64,000 nt of DNA from Clostridia bacterium (GTDB lineage: Bacteria > Bacillota > Clostridia > Lachnospirales > Lachnospiraceae). The position numbers were made by a program, and so were the translations under genes. The stretch lies in NCBI GenBank assembly GCA_009929525.1, contig SAAH01000004.1, positions 1 to 64,000 of the forward strand. Direction: 5' to 3'. Positions 29,184-40,036 of the stretch are shown in pieces. The notes under the pieces are model-generated. The model did no database searches. It saw only the letters and a program-made list of their open reading frames with translations, and was not told the DNA's origin. Positions within the stretch are counted from its first letter, which is position 1. Each line of letters starts with the position of its first letter.

Positions 29184-30613
29184 TGGCTAAACAGTATGAA
29201 ACCGTGATCGGTCTGGAAGTGCATGTGGAGCTTTCTACAAATACAAAGATTTTCTGTGGTTGTTCTACCAAGTTTGGTGGGGCACCGAATACTCATACAT
29301 GCCCGGTATGTACAGGTATGCCGGGATCTTTGCCGGTACTGAACAAACAGGTAGTAGAATATGCCCTTTCTCTGGGGCTTGCAACAAATTGTGAAGTGAA
29401 CCAGTACTGCCGTTTTGACAGAAAGAATTATTTCTATCCGGATAACCCGCAGAACTATCAGATTTCCCAGCTGTATCTGCCTATCTGTCATGATGGATAC
29501 CTTGAGATCCAGACATCCGCAGGTAAGAAGAAAGTCCGCATCCATGAGATGCATATGGAAGAGGATGCAGGAAAGCTGATCCATGATGAGTGGGAAGACT
29601 GCTCCCTCGTGGATTATAACAGAAGTGGAGTTCCGCTTATCGAGATCGTATCTGAGCCTGATATGCGTACCGCTGAGGAAGTTATCGCGTATCTGGAAAA
29701 ACTGCGCATGATCTGTCAGTACCTTGAAATCTCAGACTGTAAGCTTCAGGAAGGCTCCATGCGTGCAGACGTAAACTTATCTGTACGTGAAGTTGGAAGC
29801 GACAAACTGGGAACCAGAACTGAGATGAAGAATCTGAACTCTTTTAAAGCAATCACTCATGCGATCGAAGGAGAGAGGGAGCGTCAGATAGAATTCCTGG
29901 AAGAAGGAAGAGAAATCATCCAGGAGACTCGCCGCTGGGATGACAACAAAGAATCTTCCTATGCAATGAGATCAAAAGAAGATGCCAAGGATTATCGCTA
30001 TTTCCCTGACCCGGATATTCAGCCGGTCATGATCTCCAAGGAGTGGATGGATGAGATTTCCTCTCATCGCCCGGAGTTCCAGGAAGAAAAATCCGCCAGA
30101 TATCAGAAGGAATATGGACTGTCTGAGTATGATGCATCAATCCTGACACAGACAAAGCATATGGCAAATATCTTTGAAAAAACTGCAGATATTTGTGGAA
30201 ATCCTAAGAAAACAGCAAACTGGCTGATCGGTGAAACTCTTCGTCTTCTGAAAGAAAAAGGAATGGAAGCGGAAGATCTGGATTTCTCACCACAGCATCT
30301 TGCAGACCTTATCCTGGCTGTAGAACGCGGTGAGATCAATCAGGTAAATGCAAAGAAAGTATTTGCCATGATCGTGGAAGAGGATGTGGAACCTCTTGCA
30401 TATATGAAAGAACAGGGACTTATAATGGTATCCGACAGTGGTGCGATCGAAGAGGCTGTTGATGAAGTACTGGCACAGAACCCTAAGACCGTAGATGAAT
30501 TCCACAGCGGAAAAGAAAAAGTACTTGGATTCCTTGTCGGACAGGTCATGAAGAAGATGAAAGGCAAAGCAGATCCGTCAAAGATCAATGAACTTTTGAG
30601 AAGTAAACTATAG
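29183..30613 (+). CDS. gatB: Amidotransferase subunit B
   Basis: YETVIGLEVHVELSTNTKIFCGC, DYNRSGVPLIEIVSEPDM. Confidence 0.97.
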   Translation: MAKQYETVIGLEVHVELSTNTKIFCGCSTKFGGAPNTHTCPVCTGMPGSLPVLNKQVVEYALSLGLATNCEVNQYCRFDRKNYFYPDNPQNYQISQLYLPICHDGYLEIQTSAGKKKVRIHEMHMEEDAGKLIHDEWEDCSLVDYNRSGVPLIEIVSEPDMRTAEEVIAYLEKLRMICQYLEISDCKLQEGSMRADVNLSVREVGSDKLGTRTEMKNLNSFKAITHAIEGERERQIEFLEEGREIIQETRRWDDNKESSYAMRSKEDAKDYRYFPDPDIQPVMISKEWMDEISSHRPEFQEEKSARYQKEYGLSEYDASILTQTKHMANIFEKTADICGNPKKTANWLIGETLRLLKEKGMEAEDLDFSPQHLADLILAVERGEINQVNAKKVFAMIVEEDVEPLAYMKEQGLIMVSDSGAIEEAVDEVLAQNPKTVDEFHSGKEKVLGFLVGQVMKKMKGKADPSKINELLRSKL

Positions 30614-30695
30614 AATATGCAAAGAGGAGTCCCAATATTGTCTCCTTGTGCTATAATAAATGAAGAAAAATGATGATGAAAGGAATTATAAAACC

Positions 30696-31895
30696 ATGCC
30701 TAAGTTAAATGAGAATTACCTGCAGCTGCAGGACAGCTATTTATTTTCTGAGATTGCACACCGTACCGCCGCTTACAGCGAGAAACATCCTGACAAACCA
30801 GTGATCCGTCTGGGAATCGGTGATGTTACCCGTCCGTTGTGCGAATGTGCGCTGAAAGCCCTTCATGAGGGTGTTGACGCTATGGCAGCTACAAACACAT
30901 TCAAAGGATACGGTCCGGAGCAGGGATATGAGGATACCAGAAATGCCATCGCTGACTATTATAAGAGAAATGGTGTTGATGTTGATCCTTCCGCGATCTT
31001 TATCTCTGACGGAGCAAAAAGTGACACAGGAAATATCACAGACCTTTTCGCTCATGACAATGTGATCCTGATCCCAGATCCAGTTTATCCGGTATATGTG
31101 GATTCCAACACAATGTGCGGCAATAAAGTTATCTATATTCAGGGAAATGCAGAAAATGATTTCCTTCCGATGCCGGATCACAGCCAGCATGTGGATCTTA
31201 TCTATATCTGCTCACCGAACAACCCAACTGGCGCATGCTATAACAAAGAACAGTTAAAAGAGTGGGTTGACTACGCACTGGCAAATGAAGCTATTATTTT
31301 ATTTGACTCTGCATACGAGTCATTTATCGCTGATCCGGAGCTTCCAAGAAGTATCTATGCTATCGAGGGTGCTAAAAAATGTGCGATCGAGTTCTGCTCC
31401 CTTTCAAAGACAGCAGGATTTACAGGCACAAGATGTGGTTATACGGTTGTTCCAAAAGAACTGGTATTTACCGCTTCTACAGGCGTATCCATGTCCCTGA
31501 ATGCTATGTGGAACAGAAGACAGAGTACAAAATATAATGGAACTTCTTATATTGTCCAGCATGGTGCTGCAGCAGTATTTACAGAAGAAGGAATTAAAGA
31601 GTGTCAGGAGAATCTGGAGTACTATAAGACAAATGCAAAAGTGATCGCAGATACTTTGACCGAGCTTGGAATCAAGTTCTATGGCGGAAAACATTCACCA
31701 TACGTTTGGTTTGAGTGCCCGAATGGAATGGATTCCTGGACATGCTTTGATTATCTGTTGGAAAACATCCAGGTTGTGGGAACACCAGGAGCTGGATTTG
31801 GAGAAAATGGAAAGAATTACTTTAGATTGACTTCTTTTGGAACTTATGAGAATACTGTTGAGGCTATGAAACGCTTCAAAGGGTTATTTGCATAA
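30696..31895 (+). CDS. dapL: LL-diaminopimelate aminotransferase
   Basis: NYLQLQDSYLFSEIAHR, IRLGIGDVTRPL, FCSLSKTAGFTGTRCGYTVVP. Confidence 0.95.
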   Translation: MPKLNENYLQLQDSYLFSEIAHRTAAYSEKHPDKPVIRLGIGDVTRPLCECALKALHEGVDAMAATNTFKGYGPEQGYEDTRNAIADYYKRNGVDVDPSAIFISDGAKSDTGNITDLFAHDNVILIPDPVYPVYVDSNTMCGNKVIYIQGNAENDFLPMPDHSQHVDLIYICSPNNPTGACYNKEQLKEWVDYALANEAIILFDSAYESFIADPELPRSIYAIEGAKKCAIEFCSLSKTAGFTGTRCGYTVVPKELVFTASTGVSMSLNAMWNRRQSTKYNGTSYIVQHGAAAVFTEEGIKECQENLEYYKTNAKVIADTLTELGIKFYGGKHSPYVWFECPNGMDSWTCFDYLLENIQVVGTPGAGFGENGKNYFRLTSFGTYENTVEAMKRFKGLFA

Positions 31896-31919
31896 GTAAA
31901 AATACTAAAAAAATCTACT

Positions 31920-31971
31920 GCAAGAAAATGGCAGTTCCACCGGGTATCGGAAGGAACTGCCATTTTCTTGC
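31920..31971. terminator. Long intrinsic terminator after dapL
   Basis: 19-bp stem GCAAGAAAATGGCAGTTCC / GGAACTGCCATTTTCTTGC. Confidence 0.75.
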
Positions 31972-32079
31972 CAATTATTACTATATTCTGTGTAAACATA
32001 TGCTAAGCTGTTTGTAGCTGCCCCAGAAGTGCAATTTCGATGCTGCAATTAGATGATCTGACGGGGCATCTACACAAAA

Positions 32080-32212
32080 AAACAAAATCATATCCCATTT
32101 TATCCGACAAACCACGATGATTTTTCACCATTGCCCCTTTATTTGTTGTAACATGCGGCAAGGGCTGAACATACGGCAGGAGATGAAATTTGTTTGTCTT
32201 TGCCCCGAGAAG
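32080..32212. repeat. Dispersed intergenic repeat copy (internally deleted)
   Basis: gatctgacggggcatctacacaaaa...ccacgatgattttt...attgcccctttatt...gtttgtctttgcccc. Confidence 0.7.
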
Positions 32213-32215
32213 TCC

Positions 32216-32893
32216 TTATGTGTTTTCCAAAAGAATCTCAGTGATCGTCAGGATTGAGCCATCTACTTGAAAACGGATTTCCAGGTGTGCGAAGGGGAAT
32301 CCATAGATCCTTTCGGGATCGTTTTGGTAGGCGGGTCTGGGGTCATTTTCCAGGACGCCTATGAGTGCCTCCAAAAGTTCTGGGGGAATTTGAGATTTTA
32401 GATGGTCGGGGAGGTGGACCTGTAACTTGTTTTCTTTGTGCAGGTCGGCAAATCCGCCGGTGGCATCGGGATGGCTGTCTGCGAATGGGATGTAGGGCTT
32501 GATGTCGTAGATGGGAGTTCCATCCATAAGATCAGCTCCCGATATGTGCAGGATAGCTCCCTGCGGGGTGTCCCATTCGATGCTGTCCAGTTTTACGCTG
32601 GATAGTCCCAGTGGGTTTGGACGGAAGGGGGATCTTGTTGCGAAAACGCCCATCCGCGTGTTGCCGCCCAGTCTTGGCGGGCGGACTGTTGGTGTCCATC
32701 CGGTACGGATAGATTCAGAGAATTCCCAGATGAGCCAGATATGTGAAAACTCTTCCAGCCCCCGAAGTGCTTCCGGTGTTCGATACTGGGGAACAAACAC
32801 GATAGAAGAACGCAGAGCGGACACTAGTCCGCTCTGTCTTGGTATTCCAAACTTAGTAGGAAAATCACTGTGGATATGGGCAATAGGCCGCAT
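32216..32893 (-). CDS. trmO: tRNA (N6-threonylcarbamoyladenosine37-N6) methyltransferase TrmO family
   Basis: IAHIHSDFPTKFGIPRQSGL, RSPFRPNPLGLS, DIKPYIPFAD. Confidence 0.92.
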   Translation of the reverse strand: MRPIAHIHSDFPTKFGIPRQSGLVSALRSSIVFVPQYRTPEALRGLEEFSHIWLIWEFSESIRTGWTPTVRPPRLGGNTRMGVFATRSPFRPNPLGLSSVKLDSIEWDTPQGAILHISGADLMDGTPIYDIKPYIPFADSHPDATGGFADLHKENKLQVHLPDHLKSQIPPELLEALIGVLENDPRPAYQNDPERIYGFPFAHLEIRFQVDGSILTITEILLENT

Positions 32894-32930
32894 GATCTGA
32901 TCTCCAGTTTGAGTTATTGAATTGTCTTTA

Positions 32931-34433
32931 TTATTTATCATATGCCGGCGCTTTCTTTACATTACTGCAGATAAAGAATAATGCGATGATCTCAAGTATC
33001 AAGCCAACAGCCAGAGCAATCCAGCCATTGCTGGTGATGCCGCCCACCAGATATCCTGCAAGACAGCAGGCTGCAACAGTGAGTGCATATGGTATCTGGG
33101 TCGATACGTGGCTGATATGGTTACACTGAGCTCCAGCGGAAGCAAGAATCGTAGTATCTGATATCGGAGAAATATGATCTCCGCATACAGCACCTGCCAG
33201 TACAGCAGATACGTTCATAGCCAGCAAAGAAACATTTCCAGTACCTATAACAGCAACTACGATAGGGATCATGATTCCGAAAGTTCCCCAGGAAGTTCCG
33301 GTTGCAAAAGCAAGTCCTACAGCAACTGCAAAGAACAGAGCTGGAAGAAGAACGCCAATAAAAGCATTTCCGGCAACTGCGTCTCCGACAAAGCTTCCCA
33401 GTGCCAGATAATCAGCATCACAGATACCTAATAAAGTCCATGCGAGACAAAGGATCATGATCGCTGGTGTCATTGCCTTGAATCCCTGGACGAAACTGTC
33501 ACAGAACTCTCTAAAAGAGATGATCTTTCTTGGAAGATAAAATAAAAATACGAATACCAGTGTAAAGAAAGAACCAAGAACCAGGCTGAGAGAAGAACTG
33601 CAGTTGGCAAATGCATTCAGAACACTTTCACCTTCCAATATACCGCCTGTATAAAGCATGGCAAGGATACAAAGAACGATCAGTACGACGATCGGAAGAA
33701 CCAGGTCTTTTACTTTGCCGTGTCCGGTGATTTCGATATCTTCTTCACCGACATTGATTTCTTCTTTTCCACGGGCCAGCTCAGCGTGATATTTTGCCAT
33801 TGTACCAAAATCAACATTTTTTGCAATGATGATGATCATGAAAACCAATGTCAAAATAGCATACAGGTTAAATGGGATCGTCTTAAGAAATAATGAGAAC
33901 CCATCGATTCCGCTGTCCTCAGGAAGCGAAGATTTTACGGCAGCAGCCCAGCTGGATATTGGTGCGATGATACAGACCGGAGCAGCAGTAGCATCGATGA
34001 TATAAGCAAGTTTCGCACGGCTGATCTTGTACTTGTCTGTTACGGGACGCATAACGGTACCGACAGTCAGACAGTTAAAATAATCATCCACGAAGATCAG
34101 AATCCCCAAAAACATAGTTGAGAATAAAGCACCTCTCTGAGAAGTGATCTTCTGGGAAGCCCATTCGCCGTAAGATCTGGATGCACCTGATTTTGTGATC
34201 AGAGCAACCAGTATACCTAAGAATACAAGGAAAATCAGGATGTTGATATTATCTCCGATCTTCCAGTTCATAACGTCGATCACCGTTTCCACTGCGGTAA
34301 GTACATGGAACTTAGTAAAGAGCAAAGCCCCCGATAAGATTCCGATCAATAGTGACAGATAAACTTCTTTTGTCCATAATGCTAAGGCTATCGCCACAAT
34401 TGGCGGTACCAAAGCCCAAATAGTACCTGACAT
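32931..34433 (-). CDS. Na+/H+ antiporter NhaC family protein
   Basis: Polytopic, WALVPPIVAIALALWTKEVYLSLLIGILSGALL, GTSWGTFGIMIPI, AGAVCGDHISPISDTTILAS. Confidence 0.9.
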   Translation of the reverse strand: MSGTIWALVPPIVAIALALWTKEVYLSLLIGILSGALLFTKFHVLTAVETVIDVMNWKIGDNINILIFLVFLGILVALITKSGASRSYGEWASQKITSQRGALFSTMFLGILIFVDDYFNCLTVGTVMRPVTDKYKISRAKLAYIIDATAAPVCIIAPISSWAAAVKSSLPEDSGIDGFSLFLKTIPFNLYAILTLVFMIIIIAKNVDFGTMAKYHAELARGKEEINVGEEDIEITGHGKVKDLVLPIVVLIVLCILAMLYTGGILEGESVLNAFANCSSSLSLVLGSFFTLVFVFLFYLPRKIISFREFCDSFVQGFKAMTPAIMILCLAWTLLGICDADYLALGSFVGDAVAGNAFIGVLLPALFFAVAVGLAFATGTSWGTFGIMIPIVVAVIGTGNVSLLAMNVSAVLAGAVCGDHISPISDTTILASAGAQCNHISHVSTQIPYALTVAACCLAGYLVGGITSNGWIALAVGLILEIIALFFICSNVKKAPAYDK

Positions 34434-34595
34434 AGCATTTCCCCCTTGGTGTATTTTATTTATGATAGTATAGCATAGCAATTATTTGCATGTAAACATT
34501 TAAATAAGAAACGGATACTTGTAATCCCATTTTTTTACTGTATAATAATACATATTAAAAAAATGATGGGAAACAGATCTAAAAGGAGAAAAATA

Positions 34596-34949
34596 ATGAA
34601 AAAAATACAGAGAATTCTTGCGGTTATCGGCGTTTTGCTGCTGCTGGCGATGTATGGTTCCACCATGGTATTCGCATTATCCGGAAGTGCTGATTCTACA
34701 GGATGGTTTAAAGCTTCCATATATTGTACAGTGATCGTGCCGGTGCTCTTATATGCGTATACGCTGATCTACAAATATCTGAAACACAGAAATGATGTTC
34801 CGGAATACATACAGAAGGAAGAAGCGAAAAAAGAAGCACAAAAAGGAGCAGAAAAAGAAGCAAAAAGAAAAAAAGAGTCAGAGCTGGAAGGCGCAGAAGG
34901 TACGAAAAAAGATGTGGAGGAAGCCCATGATAAAAAACATAGTATTTGA
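34596..34949 (+). CDS. Small membrane protein with Lys/Glu-rich tail
   Basis: Two TM segments; SD aaaaggag before ATG 34596. Confidence 0.6.
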   Translation: MKKIQRILAVIGVLLLLAMYGSTMVFALSGSADSTGWFKASIYCTVIVPVLLYAYTLIYKYLKHRNDVPEYIQKEEAKKEAQKGAEKEAKRKKESELEGAEGTKKDVEEAHDKKHSI

Positions 34950-35541
34950 TGTGGGAAATGTATTGGTGGATTACGATCCGGAGAAGTTTATGATAGGTCT
35001 TGGATTTGATGAAAAGACAAGAGAGGCAGTAAATGGAGCGATCTTTCATAATAAGTTATGGGATGAAGCAGACAGAGGCGTGATGTCCTGGGATGAACTT
35101 GTGGAGGGATTTGTGGCACAAAGTCCGGCATATGAGCAGGAGATAAGAAAGGCAGCGATGCAGTCCGGTGATACGGTGGAACTCATGCCATACGCTGTAG
35201 AATGGGTGAAGAGCCTGAAGGAGCAGGGATATCACCTGTACATCCTGTCTAATTATGGAGAATATACCTTTGAGCATTCAAAGCATAAGATGGAGTTCCT
35301 GCCGTATATGGACGGCACTTTATTTTCCTATACATGCAAAATGGCGAAGCCTGACCTGGAGATTTACCAGTATCTTTGTGATAAATTTGGACTTAAGCCG
35401 GAGGAAAGTGTATTCTTAGATGACCGTCTGGAAAATGTGGAGGTAGCGAGGAGCGCCGGCCTTCATGGAATCTGGTTCAAGGATTATGAACAGAGTGGGA
35501 AAGAACTGCAGGAATTATGTATAAAAACCAGCAAATACTAA
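34927..35541 (+). CDS. HAD family hydrolase
   Basis: IVFDVGNVLVDYDPE, ILSNYGE, MAKPDLEIYQ, FLDDRLENVEVAR. Confidence 0.88.
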   Translation: MIKNIVFDVGNVLVDYDPEKFMIGLGFDEKTREAVNGAIFHNKLWDEADRGVMSWDELVEGFVAQSPAYEQEIRKAAMQSGDTVELMPYAVEWVKSLKEQGYHLYILSNYGEYTFEHSKHKMEFLPYMDGTLFSYTCKMAKPDLEIYQYLCDKFGLKPEESVFLDDRLENVEVARSAGLHGIWFKDYEQSGKELQELCIKTSKY

Positions 35542-35677
35542 CCTTTTATACTTTCTTTAGATTCACTTAATTGTTTTTTGCATAAAAAAGCGATAAAGTA
35601 TATAGATAGAGTGTGAATCTGATCTTTATAGCTGCACGATGCAAAAGAAATCTGAAGGAAGAAAGGTAGTGGAATAA

Positions 35678-36187
35678 ATGCTGAAATATAAGATTGTGTA
35701 TTCCAGTCATACGGGCAATACCCGAGGTCTGGCGACGGCTATTTATCAGGGATTGCCGGCACATGCAAAAGACATCGAGGAATTGTCAGAGGATACAAGA
35801 TGGGATGATGCCGAGACATATCTGGTGGGATTCTGGACAGACAAAGGAAATTGTCCGCCGGAAGTTCAGGAATATTTGGAAAAACTTACTGATAAACGTG
35901 TGGCACTTTTTGGCACCTGCGGATTTGGCGGTGATGAGGCATACTATAAAAAGATAGAAGATCGGGTAAAAAAGATCATTTCGCCGGATAACGAATATCT
36001 GGGATGCTTTTTGTGTCAGGGAAAGATGCCTATGGCGGTGAGAGAAAGATACCAGAAGATGATGAAGGATGAAAAACAAAAGGCAGAGGCTCAAAGACAG
36101 ATACAGAACTTTGACAGAGCACTTTTGCACCCGGACACACAGGATTATAATAATGCGATGATATTCGTAAGGAGAGTATGTGAATGA
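35678..36187 (+). CDS. Flavodoxin family protein (BilS-like)
   Basis: IVYSSHTGNTRGLATAIY FMN loop, LVGFWTDKG, ALFGTCGFGG, LCQGKMP. Confidence 0.8.
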   Translation: MLKYKIVYSSHTGNTRGLATAIYQGLPAHAKDIEELSEDTRWDDAETYLVGFWTDKGNCPPEVQEYLEKLTDKRVALFGTCGFGGDEAYYKKIEDRVKKIISPDNEYLGCFLCQGKMPMAVRERYQKMMKDEKQKAEAQRQIQNFDRALLHPDTQDYNNAMIFVRRVCE

Positions 36188-36588
36188 ATCAGTTTAGAGA
36201 AAAAGTAATGAGATTTATGCAGGGCAGATACGGAATGGACGATATGGGAAGATTTCTTATGATCGTGATCCTGGTCTGCATGGTACTGTCGGTAGTTTTC
36301 CAGAGCGGAACATTGAATATCCTTGTGGTTGCAGGGATCGTATACGAATACTACAGGATGCTGTCGAGAAATATAGCGGCCCGTTATGAGGAGAATCAGA
36401 AGTTTCTTGGTCTGAAAAGCCGCCTGTTTTCAAAAGGGGCACCAACCTTCCAAAGAAGAGCAGCGGATCCTGTGAACCGTGTGTTTAAGTGTCCTACATG
36501 CGGTCAGAAGGTACGTGTGCCAAAGGGAAAAGGAAAGATATCTATCCATTGTCCGAAGTGCAATTCGGATTTTGTTAAAAGAAGTTAA
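36184..36588 (+). CDS. Membrane protein with C-terminal zinc ribbon
   Basis: FKCPTCGQKVRVPKGKGKISIHCPKCNSDFVKRS. Confidence 0.75.
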   Translation: MNQFREKVMRFMQGRYGMDDMGRFLMIVILVCMVLSVVFQSGTLNILVVAGIVYEYYRMLSRNIAARYEENQKFLGLKSRLFSKGAPTFQRRAADPVNRVFKCPTCGQKVRVPKGKGKISIHCPKCNSDFVKRS

Positions 36589-36599
36589 GAGGGACTGCG

Positions 36600-37430
36600 A
36601 TGTTTGGCTATGTTGCGATCAATATGGAAGAAATGAAGATCAAGGATTATCGTGTCTATCGCGCATTTTACTGTGGAATTTGTCAGGATCTGAAAGAAAT
36701 GCATGGGCAGTCTTCAAGATTGACCCTGACCTACGATATGACCTTTCTGTCCATCCTGTTGTCAGGACTATATGAAAAAGAAGTGGATACACAGAAGCAT
36801 TTTTGTGCGATACATCCTTTGAAAAAACATATGACCTATCGAAATGAACTGACCGCTTATGCGGCGGATATGAATGTATTATTGAGCTATTATAATATGC
36901 TGGATGACTGGTTTGATGAGAAAAAACCGATCCCTTTGGTTGTGGCTGGAACGCTCAAGGATAATATAAGAAGAATAAAAGAAAAATACCCCCGTCAGAC
37001 GAAAGCGGTATTAAGATATCTGAAGAAACTGAAAGCGTGTGAGACAGAAAAAAGCACAGATCTCGACCGCGCTTCCGGATACACCGGGGAACTTATGGCG
37101 GAGATTTTCCTGTGGAAAAAAGATAATTGGGAAGACATCCTGCGAAAAGTAGGATATTATCTGGGCAAATATATCTATCTGATGGATGCATGGGAAGATG
37201 TGGAGAAGGACAGAAAAAAAGGAAATTATAATCCCTGGGCCTCCATATCGACGGATACAGATTTTCATCAAAGATCGGGTCAGATACTGACTGTTCTGGC
37301 GGCAGAGTGCTCCAGACAGTTTGAGAAGCTTCCGATACTGGAATATGTGGACATTTTGCGGAATATATTGTATTCTGGAATCTGGACAAAGTATGATCTG
37401 TTGATGAAGAAGAACGAGGAGAAAAAATAA
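36600..37430 (+). CDS. DUF5685-family protein
   Basis: [37 protein letters not shown] motif; upstream of the J-domain gene. Confidence 0.7.
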   Translation: MFGYVAINMEEMKIKDYRVYRAFYCGICQDLKEMHGQSSRLTLTYDMTFLSILLSGLYEKEVDTQKHFCAIHPLKKHMTYRNELTAYAADMNVLLSYYNMLDDWFDEKKPIPLVVAGTLKDNIRRIKEKYPRQTKAVLRYLKKLKACETEKSTDLDRASGYTGELMAEIFLWKKDNWEDILRKVGYYLGKYIYLMDAWEDVEKDRKKGNYNPWASISTDTDFHQRSGQILTVLAAECSRQFEKLPILEYVDILRNILYSGIWTKYDLLMKKNEEKK

Positions 37431-38056
37431 TGTTGGACCCGTACAGTGTCCTTGGGGTGTCTCGTGACGCCAACATGGACGAGATTAAAAAGGCATATCG
37501 GAGTCTGAGCAGAAAGTATCATCCGGATGCCAATATTAATAATCCGAATAAAGAGCAAGCAGAAGAAAAATTCAAGCAAGTGCAGCAGGCATATGATCAG
37601 ATAGTAAAGGAACGTGAGCAGGGTACATCCCAGGACTCATGGTATGGCGGATTTGGCGGCAATGGCGGAGGCTATCAGACCCAGGACGACCAACGCTCCA
37701 TGGAGATGAGGGCAGCGGCGAACTATATCAATGCAGCTCATTATCAGGAAGCGCTCAACGTGCTGAATCGTATGACTGAGAAAAATGGTGAATGGTATTA
37801 CTATCATGCGATAGCAAGTGCAGGCATGGGAAATACAGCAAATGCTATGGAGGACGCAAGAACAGCAGTTGAGATGGAACCATCCAATATGCAGTACCAG
37901 CGTCTGTACCAGCAGCTTCAGTCCGGTGGACAGTGGTATCAGAATATGGGAACCGGATATGGCTATGAGCGTCCGCAAACGGGAATGGGTAACTGGTGTT
38001 GCCAGTGCCTGTGTATGAATCTGATGTGCAGAGGTTGTTGTTGTATACCGTGTTAG
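37430..38056 (+). CDS. J-domain protein with TPR-like region and Cys-rich C-terminus
   Basis: [31 protein letters not shown]; tail [21 protein letters not shown]. Confidence 0.88.
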   Translation: MLDPYSVLGVSRDANMDEIKKAYRSLSRKYHPDANINNPNKEQAEEKFKQVQQAYDQIVKEREQGTSQDSWYGGFGGNGGGYQTQDDQRSMEMRAAANYINAAHYQEALNVLNRMTEKNGEWYYYHAIASAGMGNTANAMEDARTAVEMEPSNMQYQRLYQQLQSGGQWYQNMGTGYGYERPQTGMGNWCCQCLCMNLMCRGCCCIPC

Positions 38057-38106
38057 CAGATATATCTGAGATAAGGAAATGTTGAGGAAGCATTGTGGTG
38101 GAAGAT

Positions 38107-38385
38107 ATGGACGATACGAAAAGGGAAGAAATGAATGAAGATTCATCGGAAGAGATGAGTAAGCTTGTTTTGGCAGCGCAGATAGCAGTCTGTGCAGCCT
38201 ATGTATTGTTTCTTTTTTTGAGCGAGGCAAAGGCCCTTCATAAAAGTACGGCCAAAGTCAGAGATGTTCAGGCGAAAGAAAAGATACGATATGAGAAGCT
38301 GAAATATAAAGTGAAAAGAAAAAAACTAAAAAAGGAAAAACTAAAAAGTAACAGGGGGAAGGTATGGCAGAAAGAGAAAGATTAA
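38107..38385 (+). CDS. Small membrane-anchored lysine-rich hypothetical protein
   Basis: Single TM followed by a basic coiled tail; overlaps the downstream transporter start. Confidence 0.5.
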   Translation: MDDTKREEMNEDSSEEMSKLVLAAQIAVCAAYVLFLFLSEAKALHKSTAKVRDVQAKEKIRYEKLKYKVKRKKLKKEKLKSNRGKVWQKEKD

Positions 38386-39740
38386 AGTCACGACTGGGAT
38401 TTATACTGATCTCAGCAGGGTGTGCGATCGGAATCGGTAATGTGTGGAAGTTTCCTTATATGGCTGGAAAAGGCGGTGGGGGAGCTTTCGTTTTATTTTA
38501 TATTTTATTTTTGGTGATCTTGGGTGTTCCGATCATGGCGATGGAATTTGCAGTGGGAAGAGCGAGTCAGAAGAGCCCGGTAAAAGCATATAAGGTCTTG
38601 GAAAAGCCCGGTCAGAAGTGGCATGTCCATGGATATGTGACATTGATCGGATGCTATATGCTGATGATGTTCTATACCACGGTGGCAGGATGGATGCTGC
38701 ATTATTTTTATCTGACGGCAACGGGCAGATTTGAGGGGCTTGACACCGCACAGGTGGAAGGCGTGTTTAGTGAGATGCTGGGACAGCCGGCAGTCATGAC
38801 ATTTTGGATGATCGTGGTGGTTGTTGTGGGTATCCTGGTATGTTCTGTTGGCGTGCAAAATGGTCTTGAGAGAGTGACAAAAGTCATGATGATAGCGCTG
38901 CTTGCCATTATGGTCATTCTGGCGGTGAACAGCTTTACCATGGATGGGGCAAAAGAAGGTCTGAGCTTTTATCTGATACCGGACTTTGAAAGAATGAAAG
39001 AAGTCGGGGTGATCAGTACGATCGTAGGTGCCATGAATCAGGCATTTTTCACATTGAGCCTTGGCATCGGTGCGATGGCGATCTTTGGAAGCTATATCGG
39101 GAAGGAAAGATCCCTGCTGGGTGAATCGATCAGCGTAGCTGTATTGGATACCTTCGTGGCGATCACATCAGGACTGATCATATTTCCGGCATGTTTTACC
39201 TTTAATGTGGACCAGACATCGGGACCAAGCCTGATCTTTATGACACTGCCGAATATCTTCAATCACATTCCATTTGGAAGGATTTGGGGAAGCTTGTTCT
39301 TTATGTTTATGGCATTTGCGGCATTTTCTACGGTACTTGCAGTTTTTGAGAATATTATTTCCTGTGGAATGGAGCTTACGGGGTGGAGCAGAAAGAAAGC
39401 CAGTGGTGTGAATCTTGTGGCGATCATTTTGCTGTCTCTTCCATGTGTCCTTGGATATAATCTTTGGGCCTGGGACGGATTCTCAGTCTTTGGCGGCGCA
39501 GTGCTTGATTTTGAAGACTTTATTGTAAGTAATATATTATTGCCGCTGGGTTCCCTGGTTTACCTTCTGTTTTGTGTGACGAAGTATGGATGGGGATGGA
39601 AAAACTTTAAAGCGGAGGCAAATACCGGAAAAGGTGCGAAGGTACATGACTGGATGAGGATATACCTGACCTTTGTTTTGCCGGTTATCGTATTGTTTAT
39701 CTTTGCGTTCGGAATATATGACAAATTTTTTGCTGCATAG
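38364..39740 (+). CDS. Sodium-dependent transporter (SNF family)
   Basis: SRLGFILISAGCAIGIGNVWKFPYMAGKGGGGAFVLFY. Confidence 0.95.
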   Translation: MAERERLKSRLGFILISAGCAIGIGNVWKFPYMAGKGGGGAFVLFYILFLVILGVPIMAMEFAVGRASQKSPVKAYKVLEKPGQKWHVHGYVTLIGCYMLMMFYTTVAGWMLHYFYLTATGRFEGLDTAQVEGVFSEMLGQPAVMTFWMIVVVVVGILVCSVGVQNGLERVTKVMMIALLAIMVILAVNSFTMDGAKEGLSFYLIPDFERMKEVGVISTIVGAMNQAFFTLSLGIGAMAIFGSYIGKERSLLGESISVAVLDTFVAITSGLIIFPACFTFNVDQTSGPSLIFMTLPNIFNHIPFGRIWGSLFFMFMAFAAFSTVLAVFENIISCGMELTGWSRKKASGVNLVAIILLSLPCVLGYNLWAWDGFSVFGGAVLDFEDFIVSNILLPLGSLVYLLFCVTKYGWGWKNFKAEANTGKGAKVHDWMRIYLTFVLPVIVLFIFAFGIYDKFFAA

Positions 39741-40036
39741 AATAATATAAAAAAGGCGTGAAGTCCGCGATGGACTCCACGCTGTTAAAGGGGAGGATAA
39801 GTATTTCTTCTTATCTGTCGTGATTTTTGCCGGAGGGGGAGTCCGGCATTTGTTTTCTTTCGAACCAATGAAAAGCGTCACGCTGGTGTGTCATCTCCCC
39901 ATCGGTTATTAATAGTATGACCGGAAAAATCCAAAATATTCAAAAAACATTGTAAATATATAAAATATCTGGAATCAGCCTTGTGGGGCAGTCAGTAAGG
40001 CATTATAATAAATTTTAGCAGCAGGAGGATGATTGT

